Positions 1 through 9,466 are shown, counted from the first letter of the stretch. The stretch: DNA of 64,000 bases from Lysobacter sp. (GCA_013141175.1 JABFRN010000001.1:1627444-1691443); one strand, 5' to 3'. Translations and numbers: made by a program. Notes: generated by a model from the letters alone, not told the origin.

Positions 1-476
1 CTGTGTGTGAGGACATGGCGCGCGGTGATCGACCGCCAGCGCTCATCGCCGGCGAGATCGGACCAGGGTGCGTATTTTTCTTCGCTCGGGTATTCGGGCA
101 GCGGGCGGTCGAGATACTCGGCGAGCGGCCGGTCCAGATCCAGCCGCCCTTCTTCGACCAGTTGCATCACCAGGTAGGCGAACGCCGACTTGGTCAGCGA
201 CGCGCCGTACATGATCGTGTCGGTCCGCAGCGGCGCGCCGTCGGCATTGCGCGCGCCGTAGCTGCGCACGCGCACCACGCGGCCCTTGTCGATGATCGCG
301 ATGGCCAGCCCGCGCGATTGCGTGGCGGTCATGGCGCGCGCGACCTCGGCGTCGAGTGCGGCCTCGGTCGGCACGCGTGCGGCAACAGGCGACACGGTGG
401 CGGCGGTCAGCGCTGCGGCGCAGAGCAAACGCATTGCATGGCGGCGCAACGACGGATTCGGTGGAGGCATGGTCAT
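1..476 (-). CDS. Serine hydrolase, beta-lactamase/PBP fold (3' part cut by window edge)
   Basis: N-terminal part of a secreted serine hydrolase of the class C beta-lactamase / D-aminopeptidase / esterase fold. The frame is open from an ATG at 476 (AGGAAA 6 nt upstream; second in-frame ATG at 470) to the window edge, so the 3' end is missing. The translation begins with a signal-peptide-like stretch (MRLLCAAALTAATVSPVAA) and contains the SxxK nucleophile motif in GASLTKSAFAYLV. It also has ARHVLTHS, the usual segment that follows in this family. The YxN and final KTG-like motifs lie outside the window, so it cannot be said whether it is a true beta-lactamase or an esterase. No partner is visible: the next gene is divergent. 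Confidence 0.85.
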   Translation of the reverse strand, partial: MTMPPPNPSLRRHAMRLLCAAALTAATVSPVAARVPTEAALDAEVARAMTATQSRGLAIAIIDKGRVVRVRSYGARNADGAPLRTDTIMYGASLTKSAFAYLVMQLVEEGRLDLDRPLAEYLDRPLPEYPSEEKYAPWSDLAGDERWRSITARHVLTH

Positions 477-658
477 GGCGGTTTCCTGTGAGGTTCACTG
501 CACATGACGGACAGAAAGGCGCGAACTTACATCGTCATGCCTGCGATTATTTGCATTTCCGGATGTAAGAACCCGCGTCCCGGCACGTCATCACGGGTAA
601 ACCCTCCCCGCAGAACCCCACGATGTCATGCTTGCCCACTCTTTGCAGGAGCCCGCTG

Positions 659-1195
659 GTGGCCGAATCCACAGCGTCCGATGACCCCGAGGCCTTGGCG
701 CGCCAGTACGGCCAACTGGTGTTCAAGGCCGCGTATCGCGTGCTCGGCGACGCCTCGCTGGCCGAGGACGTGCAGCAGGAGGTGTTCCTGCGGCTGATCG
801 AAGCGCGTTCGACAGACGCGCGGCAGGATGCGGTGAAGTCCTGGCCGGCCTATCTCAGCGCATCGGCCGCGCGCGCCGCGATCGATATGCTGCGCCGCCA
901 GCGCCGCTGGTGGCGCCTGCTCCCGATGTGGCAGATGCATGCGCCGAGCGAAGCACCATCCGCCGAAGACACCGGCATGGCGCACGAACAGGCGCAGCGG
1001 CTGCGCAGCGCGCTGGCGAAACTGCCGCGCCGCGAAGCGCAGTGCTTCGGCCTGCGCTATCTGCAGAGTCTGGACATCGGCGAGATCGCACAGGCGCTGT
1101 CGATGACCGAAAACAACGTCAACGTCACCCTGCACCGCGCGCGCCGCCGGCTCGAAGCGCAGCTGGGCGACGCCACCATGGAGACCACGCCATGA
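659..1195 (+). CDS. RNA polymerase sigma-70 family (ECF-type) sigma factor
   Basis: Small sigma factor of about 178 residues. Region 2 is seen as YGQLVFKAAYRVLGD followed by AEDVQQEVFLRLIE. Region 4 is LPRREAQCFGLRYLQSLD with the helix-turn-helix IGEIAQALSMTENNVNVTLH. There is no region 3, which is typical of ECF factors. I chose the GTG at 659 because AGGAG lies 7 nt upstream; an in-frame ATG at 623 has no clear ribosome site. The stop overlaps the start of the next gene (ATGA), so the two are translationally coupled. That layout is standard for a sigma factor and its membrane regulator. The inducing signal and regulon are not evident. Confidence 0.88.
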   Translation: MAESTASDDPEALARQYGQLVFKAAYRVLGDASLAEDVQQEVFLRLIEARSTDARQDAVKSWPAYLSASAARAAIDMLRRQRRWWRLLPMWQMHAPSEAPSAEDTGMAHEQAQRLRSALAKLPRREAQCFGLRYLQSLDIGEIAQALSMTENNVNVTLHRARRRLEAQLGDATMETTP

Positions 1196-1965
1196 GCCGC
1201 CATCACGAAAACGAACTCTCCGCGACGCTCGCTGCGCATGTGCGCAGCACCGATGAGGTGCCTGACGACGCGATCGACGGTGCGCAGGCGCGACTGACCG
1301 CGCGGCTGCAGCAGCAACGCAAACCCGCGCGCGCACCGGCACGCGCATGGTGGGCGGTCACCGCGACCGCCGTGCTCGCGATCGCCGCGATCATCGCCGG
1401 TCCGATGCTCTCCGGCGGCGGCGATGCGTTCGCAGCGGTACAGGCGCACTTCCGTCATTTCGACACGCTGTCGATGACCATTACCCAGCGCCTCGGCGGC
1501 CAACCGCTGCAGACCTCGCACACCATCGTCGACGCACGCGGCGTGGTGCGCACCGATGTGGGCGATCAACTCAGCGTGATCGTCGATGCGCCGCGCGGCC
1601 GATTGCTGACGCTGCTGCACGACTCGCGGCAGGCGATGCTCGCGACCATTCCGAAAAACAAACCCGCCGCCGACGACGCGCTGTCGTGGTTGGACGACGT
1701 GCGCAATTTCAAGGGCCAGGCCACACCGCTCCCCGACACCCGCATCATCGACGGCCGCACCGCCCACGGCTGGACCCTGCAGACCGGCGGCACCACGATG
1801 GAGCTCTGGGCCGACGACGACGGCTTGCCCCTGGCGATGCGCCAACTGGGCGGTGGTGGATTGGAGATCGACTACCGGTTTGAGTTCAACCAACCGATTG
1901 CGCCGGAGATGCTGAGCAGCGATGTGCCGGCGGGGTATGCGCCGGTGGCGCCGGATGAGGAGTGA
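1192..1965 (+). CDS. Membrane-anchored protein coupled to the sigma factor, probable anti-sigma regulator
   Basis: A 257-residue protein with a charged cytoplasmic N-terminus (about residues 1-45), one membrane segment (AVTATAVLAIAAIIAG, about 50-66) and a large periplasmic domain. That domain has the beta-rich look of lipoprotein-carrier-like sensors (ends in DVPAGYAPVAPDEE). I start it at the ATG at 1192 that overlaps the sigma-factor stop. The longer open frame upstream lies within the sigma gene and is a shadow. Coupling to the sigma gene and single-pass topology suggest it holds the sigma factor at the membrane. I do not see a zinc-binding ZAS motif, so it would be a non-ZAS type. The function is inference from context. 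Confidence 0.7.
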   Translation: MSRHHENELSATLAAHVRSTDEVPDDAIDGAQARLTARLQQQRKPARAPARAWWAVTATAVLAIAAIIAGPMLSGGGDAFAAVQAHFRHFDTLSMTITQRLGGQPLQTSHTIVDARGVVRTDVGDQLSVIVDAPRGRLLTLLHDSRQAMLATIPKNKPAADDALSWLDDVRNFKGQATPLPDTRIIDGRTAHGWTLQTGGTTMELWADDDGLPLAMRQLGGGGLEIDYRFEFNQPIAPEMLSSDVPAGYAPVAPDEE

Positions 1966-2177
1966 TGCGTTGGGGCGATGTGGTTCGTTTCGATTGTCTA
2001 TGTCTATTGCCGAGCCGCCCATAGGGTGCTGCCTTGGCGCACCGCTTGTGCTTTTTCGCCGGTCAACAACACATAGGGTGCGCCAAGGCACACCCTATGA
2101 ATACATTCGTTATGAATCCATTCGTTCGTCATAGGGCGTGCTCAAGCACGCCGTTTTGTGCGCCTGTGGCGCAAAAG

Positions 2178-2307
2178 CGCCCCTCATCCGCCCTTCGGGC
2201 ACCTTCTCCCCACGCGTGGGGAGAAGGACAAAACAACCTGCGCTCGATTGAACCTGCCCCTCTCCCCATCTGCGGGGAGAGGGTGCCCGAAGGGCGGGTG
2301 AGGGGCG
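2178..2307. repeat. Dispersed inverted repeat with two inner hairpins
   Basis: The outer arms are 2178-2203 and 2282-2307, about 26 nt with one mismatch, built around GCCCTTCGGGC. Inside lie two smaller hairpins, CCTTCTCCCC/GGGGAGAAGG and CCCTCTCCCC/GGGGAGAGGG. The same CCCCTCATCCGCCCTTCGGGC wording is a familiar dispersed repeat in Xanthomonadaceae intergenic DNA. It follows the sigma/anti-sigma unit and could act as transcript end or stabiliser. Confidence 0.7.
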
Positions 2308-2377
2308 AACGAAGCGACTGTCAAATAGCGAGCACGATAGGTTAATAGGCGAAGCATCAGGAAGTCGACGCTGACCC

Positions 2378-2521
2378 GAATGGCACTTACTTAAGCCCCG
2401 TCATCCCCGCGAAAGCGGGGATCCAGCGACTTTGCTTGGTCAAGAAAGCCTGAAGTCACTGGATTCCCGCCTGCGCGGGAATGACGAAAATCTGGATGCC
2501 GCGCTTAAGTAAGTGCCATTC
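2378..2521. mobile_element. MITE-like element with perfect 19-bp terminal inverted repeats
   Basis: GAATGGCACTTACTTAAGC at 2378-2396 is the exact reverse complement of 2503-2521. Nested inside is the hairpin repeat GTCATCCCCGCGAAAGCGGGG...GATTCCCGCCTGCGCGGGAATGAC. The element is 144 bp and non-coding. CTGACCC occurs just outside both ends (2371-2377 and 2526-2532), although not symmetrically placed. It is probably a non-autonomous element mobilised by a transposase encoded elsewhere, or a composite of two dispersed repeats. Confidence 0.65.
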
Positions 2522-2594
2522 GACACTGACCCTCTATTTACCATCGTCATAGCGCGTGCTCAAGCACGACTTTTGTACACGTCATGGCCTTAAG

Positions 2595-3653
2595 TCACTT
2601 GGAAGTTTTCTTGATATTGCTTTTGATTTTCCCCGACTTCTTACCGAATAGCCGTCCAAAGTTATACCTCCACTGGAGCGCAAAACTCATCCCTATCATT
2701 CCATCGAGAGGGCTCTCTAGGAGCCTCTCCCACTCATTGTCATTAGGTGCTCGAGATGCATCCTTGAGAAACTCGGTTACCCAATTATCTAGCTGATTAA
2801 TTACCCCAACATGTCTCGGAGTGACTTCAAATATCTTTAAAAGAGATGCTAAATCAATATCAGGAATGAGTTCTTTATCTTTCTTCGCCCTTTCTTTGTT
2901 CTGTTTCTCGAAGTCTGCTTCGATTTTCTCTTTGTGAACATCGAAATCTGGAATTTCGGCACTGATGTTGTCCAAGAGAGTAAGCAGCCACTTGGCCATC
3001 CAGTCAGCTTGATTAACGTACGCAAGAAAGCGGAAAACACGCTTTGCAGTAGATCCAGAGGCGTCCTCTGCCAGTAATTTTTCACGACAGTGTCGCGCTA
3101 CCCGGCAAAGCTCCTGATCAGCAATCTGACTACCGCGCATGTAGCACCATGACTGCACTTGAAGCTTAAAATCGCCTTTCTTCTTTTTCGCATCTTGATA
3201 GTCAGTTAGCAGAACCAGGCAATCATGTTCGTTTCCATACAAGCGCTCATATGCTGAAAAAAATGGCTCGCTTGTGCAGAAGTTCGTAGAGGGCGATTTA
3301 ATTCCAAGATCCAAGTCAGGAAGGTCGACTCCCCGAGCAGGATTGACTCGGAGTTTCATTCTGGTATCTGCAAGCGTTGATTTCTCGATGACAGCAACCA
3401 AGAGCATTTCCAGAATGCTGCCGATTGTCTTACCGTCTAGGTTAGCGATAGTGCCCTTCTCTTTTAGCTCTTGGTACCAGTGCGGCAGTTGCCCACCGCG
3501 CGAAATTCGGGCAATAACATCTTCCAACTTCTTGAGCCTTTCCCCACGCAGCGCTGCATTCAACGTGCGCATAATCGTATCAAGGTCTCCTGCAACACGT
3601 GCGCGAAGCTTTGCCTTTTCATTGGACACAGAACAGATCCTTTTGAGTTGCAT
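2595..3653 (-). CDS. Probable type II restriction endonuclease
   Basis: A 352-residue protein encoded immediately downstream of, and overlapping by 35 nt, a cytosine-5 DNA methyltransferase gene. This position and the low GC content argue that it is the cognate endonuclease. Residues 110-158 carry a plausible PD-(D/E)xK core: PD at 112-113 in DLPDLDLGIK, then D154-A-K156 in DYQDAKKKK. The conserved-looking stretch NFCTSEPFFSAYERLYG lies between them. The C-terminus is very basic (KKSGKIKSNIKKTSK). The start is an ATG at 3653 inside the methyltransferase 3' end. I do not recognise a named subfamily, so the recognition site is unknown. Confidence 0.75.
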   Translation of the reverse strand: MQLKRICSVSNEKAKLRARVAGDLDTIMRTLNAALRGERLKKLEDVIARISRGGQLPHWYQELKEKGTIANLDGKTIGSILEMLLVAVIEKSTLADTRMKLRVNPARGVDLPDLDLGIKSPSTNFCTSEPFFSAYERLYGNEHDCLVLLTDYQDAKKKKGDFKLQVQSWCYMRGSQIADQELCRVARHCREKLLAEDASGSTAKRVFRFLAYVNQADWMAKWLLTLLDNISAEIPDFDVHKEKIEADFEKQNKERAKKDKELIPDIDLASLLKIFEVTPRHVGVINQLDNWVTEFLKDASRAPNDNEWERLLESPLDGMIGMSFALQWRYNFGRLFGKKSGKIKSNIKKTSK

Positions 3654-4860
3654 CTCGGCGTATAGCGATGGGAGAGAAGGATGGCTCAGATAGCACTTTT
3701 CGCATTACCCATTCGATCATAGGTGGCGGAACCGCATTTCCAAGTAAAGCGTACTGATCATAACCTCTCACTACCGCGCAATGGCTGTCAGCAAACCCTT
3801 GAAGCCTCGCATATTCAACTGGTGAGAGCCGCCGATATCTTTCACCGATTTTGTAGCGCTCATAGTGGCGACTTGTCGATGCAGTCAGTGTCGGGGCAAG
3901 ACCATTCGCACCGAATATGGTGTATCCCATGCGCGCCCCTCCACTCTGGTTACTCACTATCTCAACCCCATTTACGAAACGGTCGACCACTTCGTTCATG
4001 TGAAGTCTGTCAAGCGTCTGTGTGGTGTAGTCATACTCCTCACCTGGGTTTTTTTCGAGGACATCAAGCAACGATCTTCTCGGGAAAATTTCAGGAAAAT
4101 CATTTAACTCGTGCGCGACGTAGCGCGAACCAAACGCGACCCCCCAGTTTGGAAATTTTGATCGGTGCTTGTCGACAATGCTCCAAATGCTAAGGTCTCG
4201 GAGAATTTGATCTATGCCTGCAGGCGTGTGCGCGGCTTCCATAAGCCGAATCTTTCCGTGCGCCTGAAAATGACCGAGCTCGTACGCATCAACGCGAGTG
4301 CCGACAATTACGACTCTTTCTCGGTTCTGCGCCAATCCAAAGTGTTTTGCGTTTAGAACGCGCCACTCAACAAAGTAGCCTAATGAAGTTAATGCAGAGA
4401 GCACTGTTGCGAAGTGTGCGCCCAATTCCATTGACAGCAAGCGCTTAACGTTTTCGAGGATGAAATGTTTAGGTTGCTTTTCTCTTACCACGTCAACGAT
4501 TGTTTGGAACAACGTTCCACGATGATCTCTAATGCCCTTCTTCTTGCCCGCTGCACTAAACGGTTGGCAAGGAAACCCTCCCGTAAGGATGTCGTGTTCA
4601 GGAATCCCTAAGACCAACCCTGCAATGTCACCTTCATGAAGGACGTCAGAACCAAACTGATCTCGATAAACATTACATGCGAGAGGGCTAAAATCGTTCG
4701 CCCATATAGTTTTGATTCCTATCCTGTCTGCTGCAATTCGAAAACCACCTATTCCGCAGAAAAGTTCTACGGTTGTGAGACCATTCAATTTTTCAGCGTA
4801 CAACTCATCTGTTCGGTCTATCGAACAAATGCTTTTGCTTTTTTTGACTCGCTGGTTCAA
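3619..4860 (-). CDS. DNA (cytosine-5-)-methyltransferase of a type II R-M system
   Basis: A 413-residue C5-cytosine methyltransferase that protects host DNA from the adjacent nuclease. The motifs appear in the usual order. Motif I is VELFCGIGGF (SAM binding) and motif IV is GGFPCQPFS with catalytic Cys98. Motif VI is FILENVKRL, motif VIII is QNRERVVIVG, and motif X is LLGNAVPPPMIEWV. The variable target-recognition region lies at about residues 200-330. GC is visibly lower than in the flanking genes and codon use is richer in A/T, so the pair was probably acquired horizontally. The upstream 90 bp up to the rho terminator must hold its promoter. Confidence 0.95.
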   Translation of the reverse strand: MNQRVKKSKSICSIDRTDELYAEKLNGLTTVELFCGIGGFRIAADRIGIKTIWANDFSPLACNVYRDQFGSDVLHEGDIAGLVLGIPEHDILTGGFPCQPFSAAGKKKGIRDHRGTLFQTIVDVVREKQPKHFILENVKRLLSMELGAHFATVLSALTSLGYFVEWRVLNAKHFGLAQNRERVVIVGTRVDAYELGHFQAHGKIRLMEAAHTPAGIDQILRDLSIWSIVDKHRSKFPNWGVAFGSRYVAHELNDFPEIFPRRSLLDVLEKNPGEEYDYTTQTLDRLHMNEVVDRFVNGVEIVSNQSGGARMGYTIFGANGLAPTLTASTSRHYERYKIGERYRRLSPVEYARLQGFADSHCAVVRGYDQYALLGNAVPPPMIEWVMRKVLSEPSFSPIAIRRDATQKDLFCVQ

Positions 4861-4948
4861 TTGAGTACCTTCTAGATGACGTTAGGGCGTCCTAATCAAG
4901 TCGCCTTATGACCAAATAATATGGTACAGCGTACTAGCACGGGTCCGG

Positions 4949-4993
4949 CTCTACAACAAAACGCCCTGCAATGCAGGGCGTTTTGTTGTAGAG
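4949..4993. terminator. Strong bidirectional hairpin terminator after rho
   Basis: A 45-nt perfect palindrome: 22-nt arms flank a single central A, giving a stem of about 20 bp around ACGCCCTGCA/TGCAGGGCGT. Runs of A on one side and T on the other lie within the stem. It sits 18 nt beyond the rho stop codon on the minus strand and upstream of the methyltransferase gene, insulating the two units. Confidence 0.88.
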
Positions 4994-5010
4994 CAGGGTT
5001 TTCCCCCAAC

Positions 5011-6897
5011 TCACCGCTTCATAGAAGAAAAGAACTCATCATTCGACTTGCTGCTCTTCATCTTGTCCAGCATGAATTCCATCGCGGCGATTTCGTCCAT
5101 GCCGTGCAGGAGCTTGCGGAGGATCCAGATCTTCTGCAGCAGGTCCGGTTCGATCAGCAGGTCTTCGCGGCGGGTGCCGGACTGGTTGATGTTGATCGCG
5201 GGGTAGACGCGTTTCTCGGTGATGCGGCGGTCGAGGTGGATTTCGGAGTTGCCGGTGCCCTTGAACTCTTCGTAGATCACCTTGTCCATCGCGCTGCCGG
5301 TGTCGACCAGGGCGGTGGCGATGATGGTCAGGCTGCCGCCTTCCTCGACGTTGCGCGCGGCGCCGAAGAAGCGCTTCGGGCGATGCATGGCGTTGGCGTC
5401 GACGCCGCCGGTCAGCACCTTGCCGGAGCTGGGCACGACGTTGTTGTAGGCGCGGGCGAGGCGGGTGATGGAGTCGAGCAGGATCACGACGTCCTTCTTG
5501 TGCTCGACCAGGCGCTTGGCGCGTTCGATCACCATTTCCGCGACCTGCACGTGGCGGGCGGCGGGTTCGTCGAAGGTGGAACTCACCACTTCGCCGCGCA
5601 CGGTGCGCTGCATTTCGGTGACTTCTTCCGGACGCTCGTCCACCAGCAGCACGATCATGTGCACGTCGGGATGGTTGTAGGTGATGGCGCTGGCGATCTG
5701 CTGCATCATCATCGTCTTGCCGGCCTTGGGCGGCGAAACGATCAGCGCGCGTTGGCCCTTGCCCTGCGGCGCGACCAGGTCGAGGATGCGGCCGGTGATG
5801 TCTTCGGTGCTGCCATCGCCGCGCTCCAGCTTGAAGCGCTTGCGCGGGAACAGCGGGGTGAGGTTTTCGAACAGCGCCTTGTTCTTGGACGCTTCCAGCG
5901 GTTCGCCGTTGATGGTGTCGACCACGGCCAGCGCGAAGTAGCGTTCGCCGTCCTTCGGCCAGCGGATGCGGCCGGAGAGGTGGTCGCCGGTGCGCAGGTT
6001 GAAGCGGCGGATCTGGCTGGGCGAGATGTACACATCGTCCGGGCCGGCGAGATAGCTGGCTTCGGCGGCGCGCAGGAAGCCGTAGCCGTCGGGCAGGATT
6101 TCCAGCACACCGTCGGCGGCGACGCCTTCGCCATGGCGGGTAAGCACCTTGAGGACGGCGAAGATGACGTCCTGCTTGCGCGCGCGGGCCACGCCTTCCT
6201 GGATCTGCAGCTGCTCGGCGATGTCCAGCAGCTTCGGCATGGGCATGCGCTTGAGATCGCCCAGCGAGTACTGCGGGAAGCCTTCCGGGACACTGGACAC
6301 CTGTCGCGCCACGTACTGCGGCTGCTGGAAGCTGCCGGCGTCCTGGTTGCCGTCCTGGTCGCCGCTGTCGTCGCGATTGCGATAGCGGTTGTTGTTGTTA
6401 TTGCTGTTGTTGTTGCGGTTGTTGCGGAAGCGGTCGCGACGATTGTTGTTGTTGAAGCGCTGGTTGTCGCCCGGCTGGCCTTGGCCGCCCTCGCCCTGCA
6501 TACCGCCGCCCTGCGGGTCGAACTGACCGCTGGGCTGGCCGTTGCCGCCTTCCTGCGTGGAAGGCTGCTGGGGCTGTGGTTGCGGCTGCTGGTGCGCCTG
6601 TTGCGGCGGGTGCTGCTGATGATGACGCGGCTGCTGCGGCTGGGCCTCACGCGGCTGCGACTCGCGCGGCGGTGCGGCCTGGGCGGGCGGCGGATTCGGG
6701 GATGGCGGCGCGGCGACCGGTGGTGGCGCGACCGGTGGTGGCGCGGCCGGCGGCGGTGCGGGCGGAGGCGGCGCGGCCATGGGCGCCGGCGCTTCGGGAA
6801 GCGGGATGCTGGTCTGGGCGGCGGATGCCTTGGGGGTGCGCGGCTTGCGCACGCGCTTCTCGGCGGTTTCGCCGGATTCGGGGGTCTTGTCGGACAA
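5011..6897 (-). CDS. rho: Transcription termination factor Rho with long low-complexity N-terminal extension
   Basis: Hexameric RNA-dependent ATPase/helicase that ends transcription. Residues from about 210 to 628 match the normal 419-residue Rho. They include the N-terminal helical domain, the RNA-binding cold-shock-like domain ([14 protein letters not shown]), Walker A ([11 protein letters not shown]), Walker B ([16 protein letters not shown]) and the R-loop region. Residues 1-209 are an addition: a Pro/Ala stretch (about 33-80), a Gln/Pro/His stretch (85-115), then an Asn/Arg-rich run (147-178). The start is a TTG at 6897 with AGGA 8 nt upstream. The gene is co-directional with trxA and ends in a strong terminator. 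The extension may mediate RNA contact or self-assembly; that is inference. Confidence 0.97.
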   Translation of the reverse strand: MSDKTPESGETAEKRVRKPRTPKASAAQTSIPLPEAPAPMAAPPPPAPPPAAPPPVAPPPVAAPPSPNPPPAQAAPPRESQPREAQPQQPRHHQQHPPQQAHQQPQPQPQQPSTQEGGNGQPSGQFDPQGGGMQGEGGQGQPGDNQRFNNNNRRDRFRNNRNNNSNNNNNRYRNRDDSGDQDGNQDAGSFQQPQYVARQVSSVPEGFPQYSLGDLKRMPMPKLLDIAEQLQIQEGVARARKQDVIFAVLKVLTRHGEGVAADGVLEILPDGYGFLRAAEASYLAGPDDVYISPSQIRRFNLRTGDHLSGRIRWPKDGERYFALAVVDTINGEPLEASKNKALFENLTPLFPRKRFKLERGDGSTEDITGRILDLVAPQGKGQRALIVSPPKAGKTMMMQQIASAITYNHPDVHMIVLLVDERPEEVTEMQRTVRGEVVSSTFDEPAARHVQVAEMVIERAKRLVEHKKDVVILLDSITRLARAYNNVVPSSGKVLTGGVDANAMHRPKRFFGAARNVEEGGSLTIIATALVDTGSAMDKVIYEEFKGTGNSEIHLDRRITEKRVYPAININQSGTRREDLLIEPDLLQKIWILRKLLHGMDEIAAMEFMLDKMKSSKSNDEFFSSMKR

Positions 6898-7097
6898 ACG
6901 GAATTCCTCGCGGCTGCGAGCGTCCGCGGTGCGCGGACGGGATCTGGGGAGTGGGTGGTCGGTTAAGACGGAAGGTTACGGCGCCGGAGGCGCGTCGTTT
7001 TCAGGAAACTAGCACCCGCAAGGCGCGGCGGCAAGTCTCGGAATGAAGATGGGTTCAGGCGTGCGACCGGCGGTAAGCAGATCGACGATCGCGTTCT

Positions 7098-7114
7098 GCG
7101 CCCGAAACGGGCGC
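7098..7114. terminator. Possible hairpin after trxA
   Basis: GCGCCCG-AAA-CGGGCGC forms a compact 7-bp GC stem with a 3-nt loop, 17 nt past the trxA stop. There is no T tract, so it may only pause polymerase or protect the 3' end. Confidence 0.4.
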
Positions 7115-7130
7115 TGTGGCGAGGTTGTCT

Positions 7131-7457
7131 TCAAAGCGCCTTGTCGATCAACTGGGCCAGGTGCGGCTTGCCGACAGCACCGATCTGGGTGCCGTGGACC
7201 TGGCCGTTCTTGAACACCAGCAGCATCGGAATGCTGCGCGCATTGAAGCGGCGGCCGAGGTTGGGGTGGTCCTGCACGTCGACCTTCACGATCTTCGCGC
7301 GGCCTTCGTATTCAACGGCCAGCTGGTCGAGCAGCGGCGCGATCATCTTGCACGGGCCGCACCACGGGGCCCAGAAATCCACCAGCACCGGGACGTCGGA
7401 ATTCAGGACGAGCGCATCGAAATCGGCGTCGGTGGCATGGGTGATCTTGTCGCTCAC
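7131..7457 (-). CDS. trxA: Thioredoxin 1
   Basis: Cytoplasmic dithiol oxidoreductase that reduces protein disulfides with electrons from thioredoxin reductase. The protein is 108 residues, exactly the family length. The active site is WAPWCGPCK, and the cis-proline region is [13 protein letters not shown] start it at the GTG at 7457 because GGAGA lies 5-9 nt upstream and the resulting N-terminus ([13 protein letters not shown]) aligns with thioredoxins. The open frame extends 35 codons further up but that part has no family character. The order rhlB, trxA, rho matches the well-known gammaproteobacterial arrangement, with trxA divergent from rhlB. Confidence 0.96.
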   Translation of the reverse strand: MSDKITHATDADFDALVLNSDVPVLVDFWAPWCGPCKMIAPLLDQLAVEYEGRAKIVKVDVQDHPNLGRRFNARSIPMLLVFKNGQVHGTQIGAVGKPHLAQLIDKAL

Positions 7458-7681
7458 GGGGGTCTCCGGGGAATACGGACGGCCGGATCGGCGCGTCGGA
7501 AGGTGGGGTCGGCGGGGGTGAAGCCGGCCTGTTACACTGCGGGCTTCCGTCGCCGGCTTCAAGGGTCAGAGCCCGAACCGAGCGCCACGTCCCGGCAGTG
7601 CGCAGAAGCCTGCAGTCTGCTTCCCCACGCCCGCCCGCGCAAGCGCATCCGCCTGCGCCAGCCCGCATTCAACGCCAGAGC

Positions 7682-9466
7682 ATGAGCGATAAACCCCTAA
7701 CCGACATCACCTTTTCCTCCTTCGAGCTGCATCCGGCGCTGTTGGCCGGGCTCGAAGCCGCGGGCTTCACCCGCTGCACGCCCATCCAGGCCCTGACCCT
7801 GCCGGTGACCTTGCCCGGCCGCGATGTCGCCGGACAGGCCCAGACCGGTACCGGCAAGACCCTCGCCTTTCTGGTGACGGTCATCAATCGCCTGCTGTCG
7901 CGTCCGGCACTGGCCGAACGCAAGCCGGAAGATCCCCGCGCGCTGATCCTCGCCCCGACCCGCGAACTGGCGATCCAGATCCACAAGGATGCCGTGAAGT
8001 TCGGCGCCGATCTGGGCCTGAAGTTCGCGCTGGTCTACGGCGGCGTGGACTACGACAAGCAGCGCGCCCTGCTGCAGGCCGGCGCCGATGTGATCATCGC
8101 CACGCCGGGCCGGCTGATCGACTACGTCAAACAGCACAAGGTCGTCAGCCTGCACGCCTGCGAAGTCTGCGTGCTGGACGAGGCCGACCGCATGTTCGAC
8201 CTCGGCTTCATCAAGGACATCCGCTTCCTGCTGCGGCGCATGCCGGCCTGCACCGAGCGCCAGACCCTGCTGTTCTCGGCCACTCTCAGCCACCGCGTGC
8301 TGGAGCTGGCCTACGAGCACATGAACGATCCGGAAAAGATCGTCGTCGAGAGCGAGTACATCACCAACTCGAAAGTCCGGCAGCTGATGTACTACCCGGC
8401 CGACGACGAGAAGATCCCGCTGCTGCTGGGCCTGCTGTCGCGCAGCGAGGGCGCCCGGACGATGGTGTTCGTGAACACCAAGGTCTTCGTGGAACGCGTC
8501 GCCCGCGCGCTGGATCGCGCCGGTTACCGGGTCGGCGTGCTCAGCGGCGACGTGCCGCAGAAGAAGCGCGAATCGCTGCTGAAGAAATTCCAGGCCGGCC
8601 AGCTCGAACTGCTGGTGGCCACCGATGTGGCCGCGCGCGGTCTGCACATCGATGGCGTCAGCCACGTCTACAACTACGACCTGCCGTTCGATGCCGAGGA
8701 CTACGTCCACCGCATCGGCCGCACCGCCCGTCTGGGTGCGGAAGGCGACGCGATCAGCTTCGCCTGCGAGCGCTACGCGGTGTCGCTGCCCGATATCGAG
8801 GCCTACATCGAGCAGAAGATTCCGTCAGAGCCGGTCACCCGCGAACTGATGACCTCGCTGCCGCGCCCGGAGCGCGAGCGTCAGGCGGTGGTGGAAGGCG
8901 AAGAAGGCGACAACGACGACAGCCTCAGCACGATCTTCCGCGAAGCGCGTGAAGCGCGCGAGGCCGACCGGACGGGCGGACGCACGGGTGGCGCGCGCAG
9001 CGGCAGCGGTGGTCGCAGCGGTAGCGGCGGCCCGGGCGGTCGTTCCAGCGGACCACGCTCCGGTGGTCCACGCTCCGGCAGCCCGGGTTCCAGTGGTTCA
9101 GGCAGCGGCGAACGTCGCGAGCGCACCCCGCGTCCGCCGCGCGAAGGCGATGCCGCGCCGAAGCCGGCAGTGGCGCAGGTCGCGGCAGCCGCCGCCATCC
9201 CGAACGCAGCGGACGGCGAGCGCGGTCCGCGCAAACCGCGCAGGCGTCGCGGCGGCAAGCGGATCGACGGTGGTGGCGAGAATACGAACCCCGTCAGCCA
9301 AGCGGTCCGCGCGCTGGAGACCCCGGCGCCGGTTTCGGTGGGCGGCACCTCGGCGGGCGGCATGCCGCCCGCGAAGTCTGCCGGCGAATCCAAACCGTCG
9401 CTGTTCTCGCGCCTCGGCAACAAACTGAAATCGCTGGTGATCAAGCCGCCGCGTTCGCAGCACTGA
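7682..9466 (+). CDS. rhlB: DEAD-box ATP-dependent RNA helicase RhlB
   Basis: RNA helicase that unwinds structured RNA, in relatives as part of the RNA degradosome. The 594-residue protein has the complete helicase set: Q motif (FTRCTPIQ), Walker A (AQTGTGKT), PTRELA, TPGRL, DEAD ([13 protein letters not shown]), [14 protein letters not shown] and [10 protein letters not shown]. Past about residue 390 comes a long disordered tail rich in Gly, Ser and Arg ([16 protein letters not shown]), then a basic [12 protein letters not shown] patch, as expected for an RNA-binding tail. The start at ATG 7682 gives the usual [14 protein letters not shown] opening; the open frame extends 28 codons upstream without similarity. 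Neighbouring trxA and rho support the name. Confidence 0.93.
   Translation: MSDKPLTDITFSSFELHPALLAGLEAAGFTRCTPIQALTLPVTLPGRDVAGQAQTGTGKTLAFLVTVINRLLSRPALAERKPEDPRALILAPTRELAIQIHKDAVKFGADLGLKFALVYGGVDYDKQRALLQAGADVIIATPGRLIDYVKQHKVVSLHACEVCVLDEADRMFDLGFIKDIRFLLRRMPACTERQTLLFSATLSHRVLELAYEHMNDPEKIVVESEYITNSKVRQLMYYPADDEKIPLLLGLLSRSEGARTMVFVNTKVFVERVARALDRAGYRVGVLSGDVPQKKRESLLKKFQAGQLELLVATDVAARGLHIDGVSHVYNYDLPFDAEDYVHRIGRTARLGAEGDAISFACERYAVSLPDIEAYIEQKIPSEPVTRELMTSLPRPERERQAVVEGEEGDNDDSLSTIFREAREAREADRTGGRTGGARSGSGGRSGSGGPGGRSSGPRSGGPRSGSPGSSGSGSGERRERTPRPPREGDAAPKPAVAQVAAAAAIPNAADGERGPRKPRRRRGGKRIDGGGENTNPVSQAVRALETPAPVSVGGTSAGGMPPAKSAGESKPSLFSRLGNKLKSLVIKPPRSQH

Larger units (their letters stand above)
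2131..2576. repeat. Pair of direct repeats CGTGCTCAAGCACG
   Basis: The phrase CATAGGGCGTGCTCAAGCACGCC near 2131 recurs as CATAGCGCGTGCTCAAGCACGAC near 2549, each containing a CGTGCTCAAGCACG palindrome. A related CATAGGGTGCGCCAAGGCACACC type repeat lies at about 2017-2100. The whole 1966-2594 gap of about 630 bp has no credible gene and consists almost entirely of such repeats. Confidence 0.55.

Noticed and set aside
910-1191. N-terminal extension of the anti-sigma-like protein into the sigma gene
   Set aside because: The extension is out-of-frame sigma-factor sequence; the ATG at 1192 overlapping the sigma stop is the natural start.
6360-6450. GTTGTT-rich tandem repeat resembling a CRISPR or microsatellite
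   Set aside because: It is in-frame coding sequence for the Asn-rich part of Rho; no spacers.
4921-6966. 681-residue plus-strand open frame opposite rho
   Set aside because: It is the antisense shadow of rho: His/Asp/Val-rich low-complexity translation with no motifs, while the other strand encodes a complete Rho.
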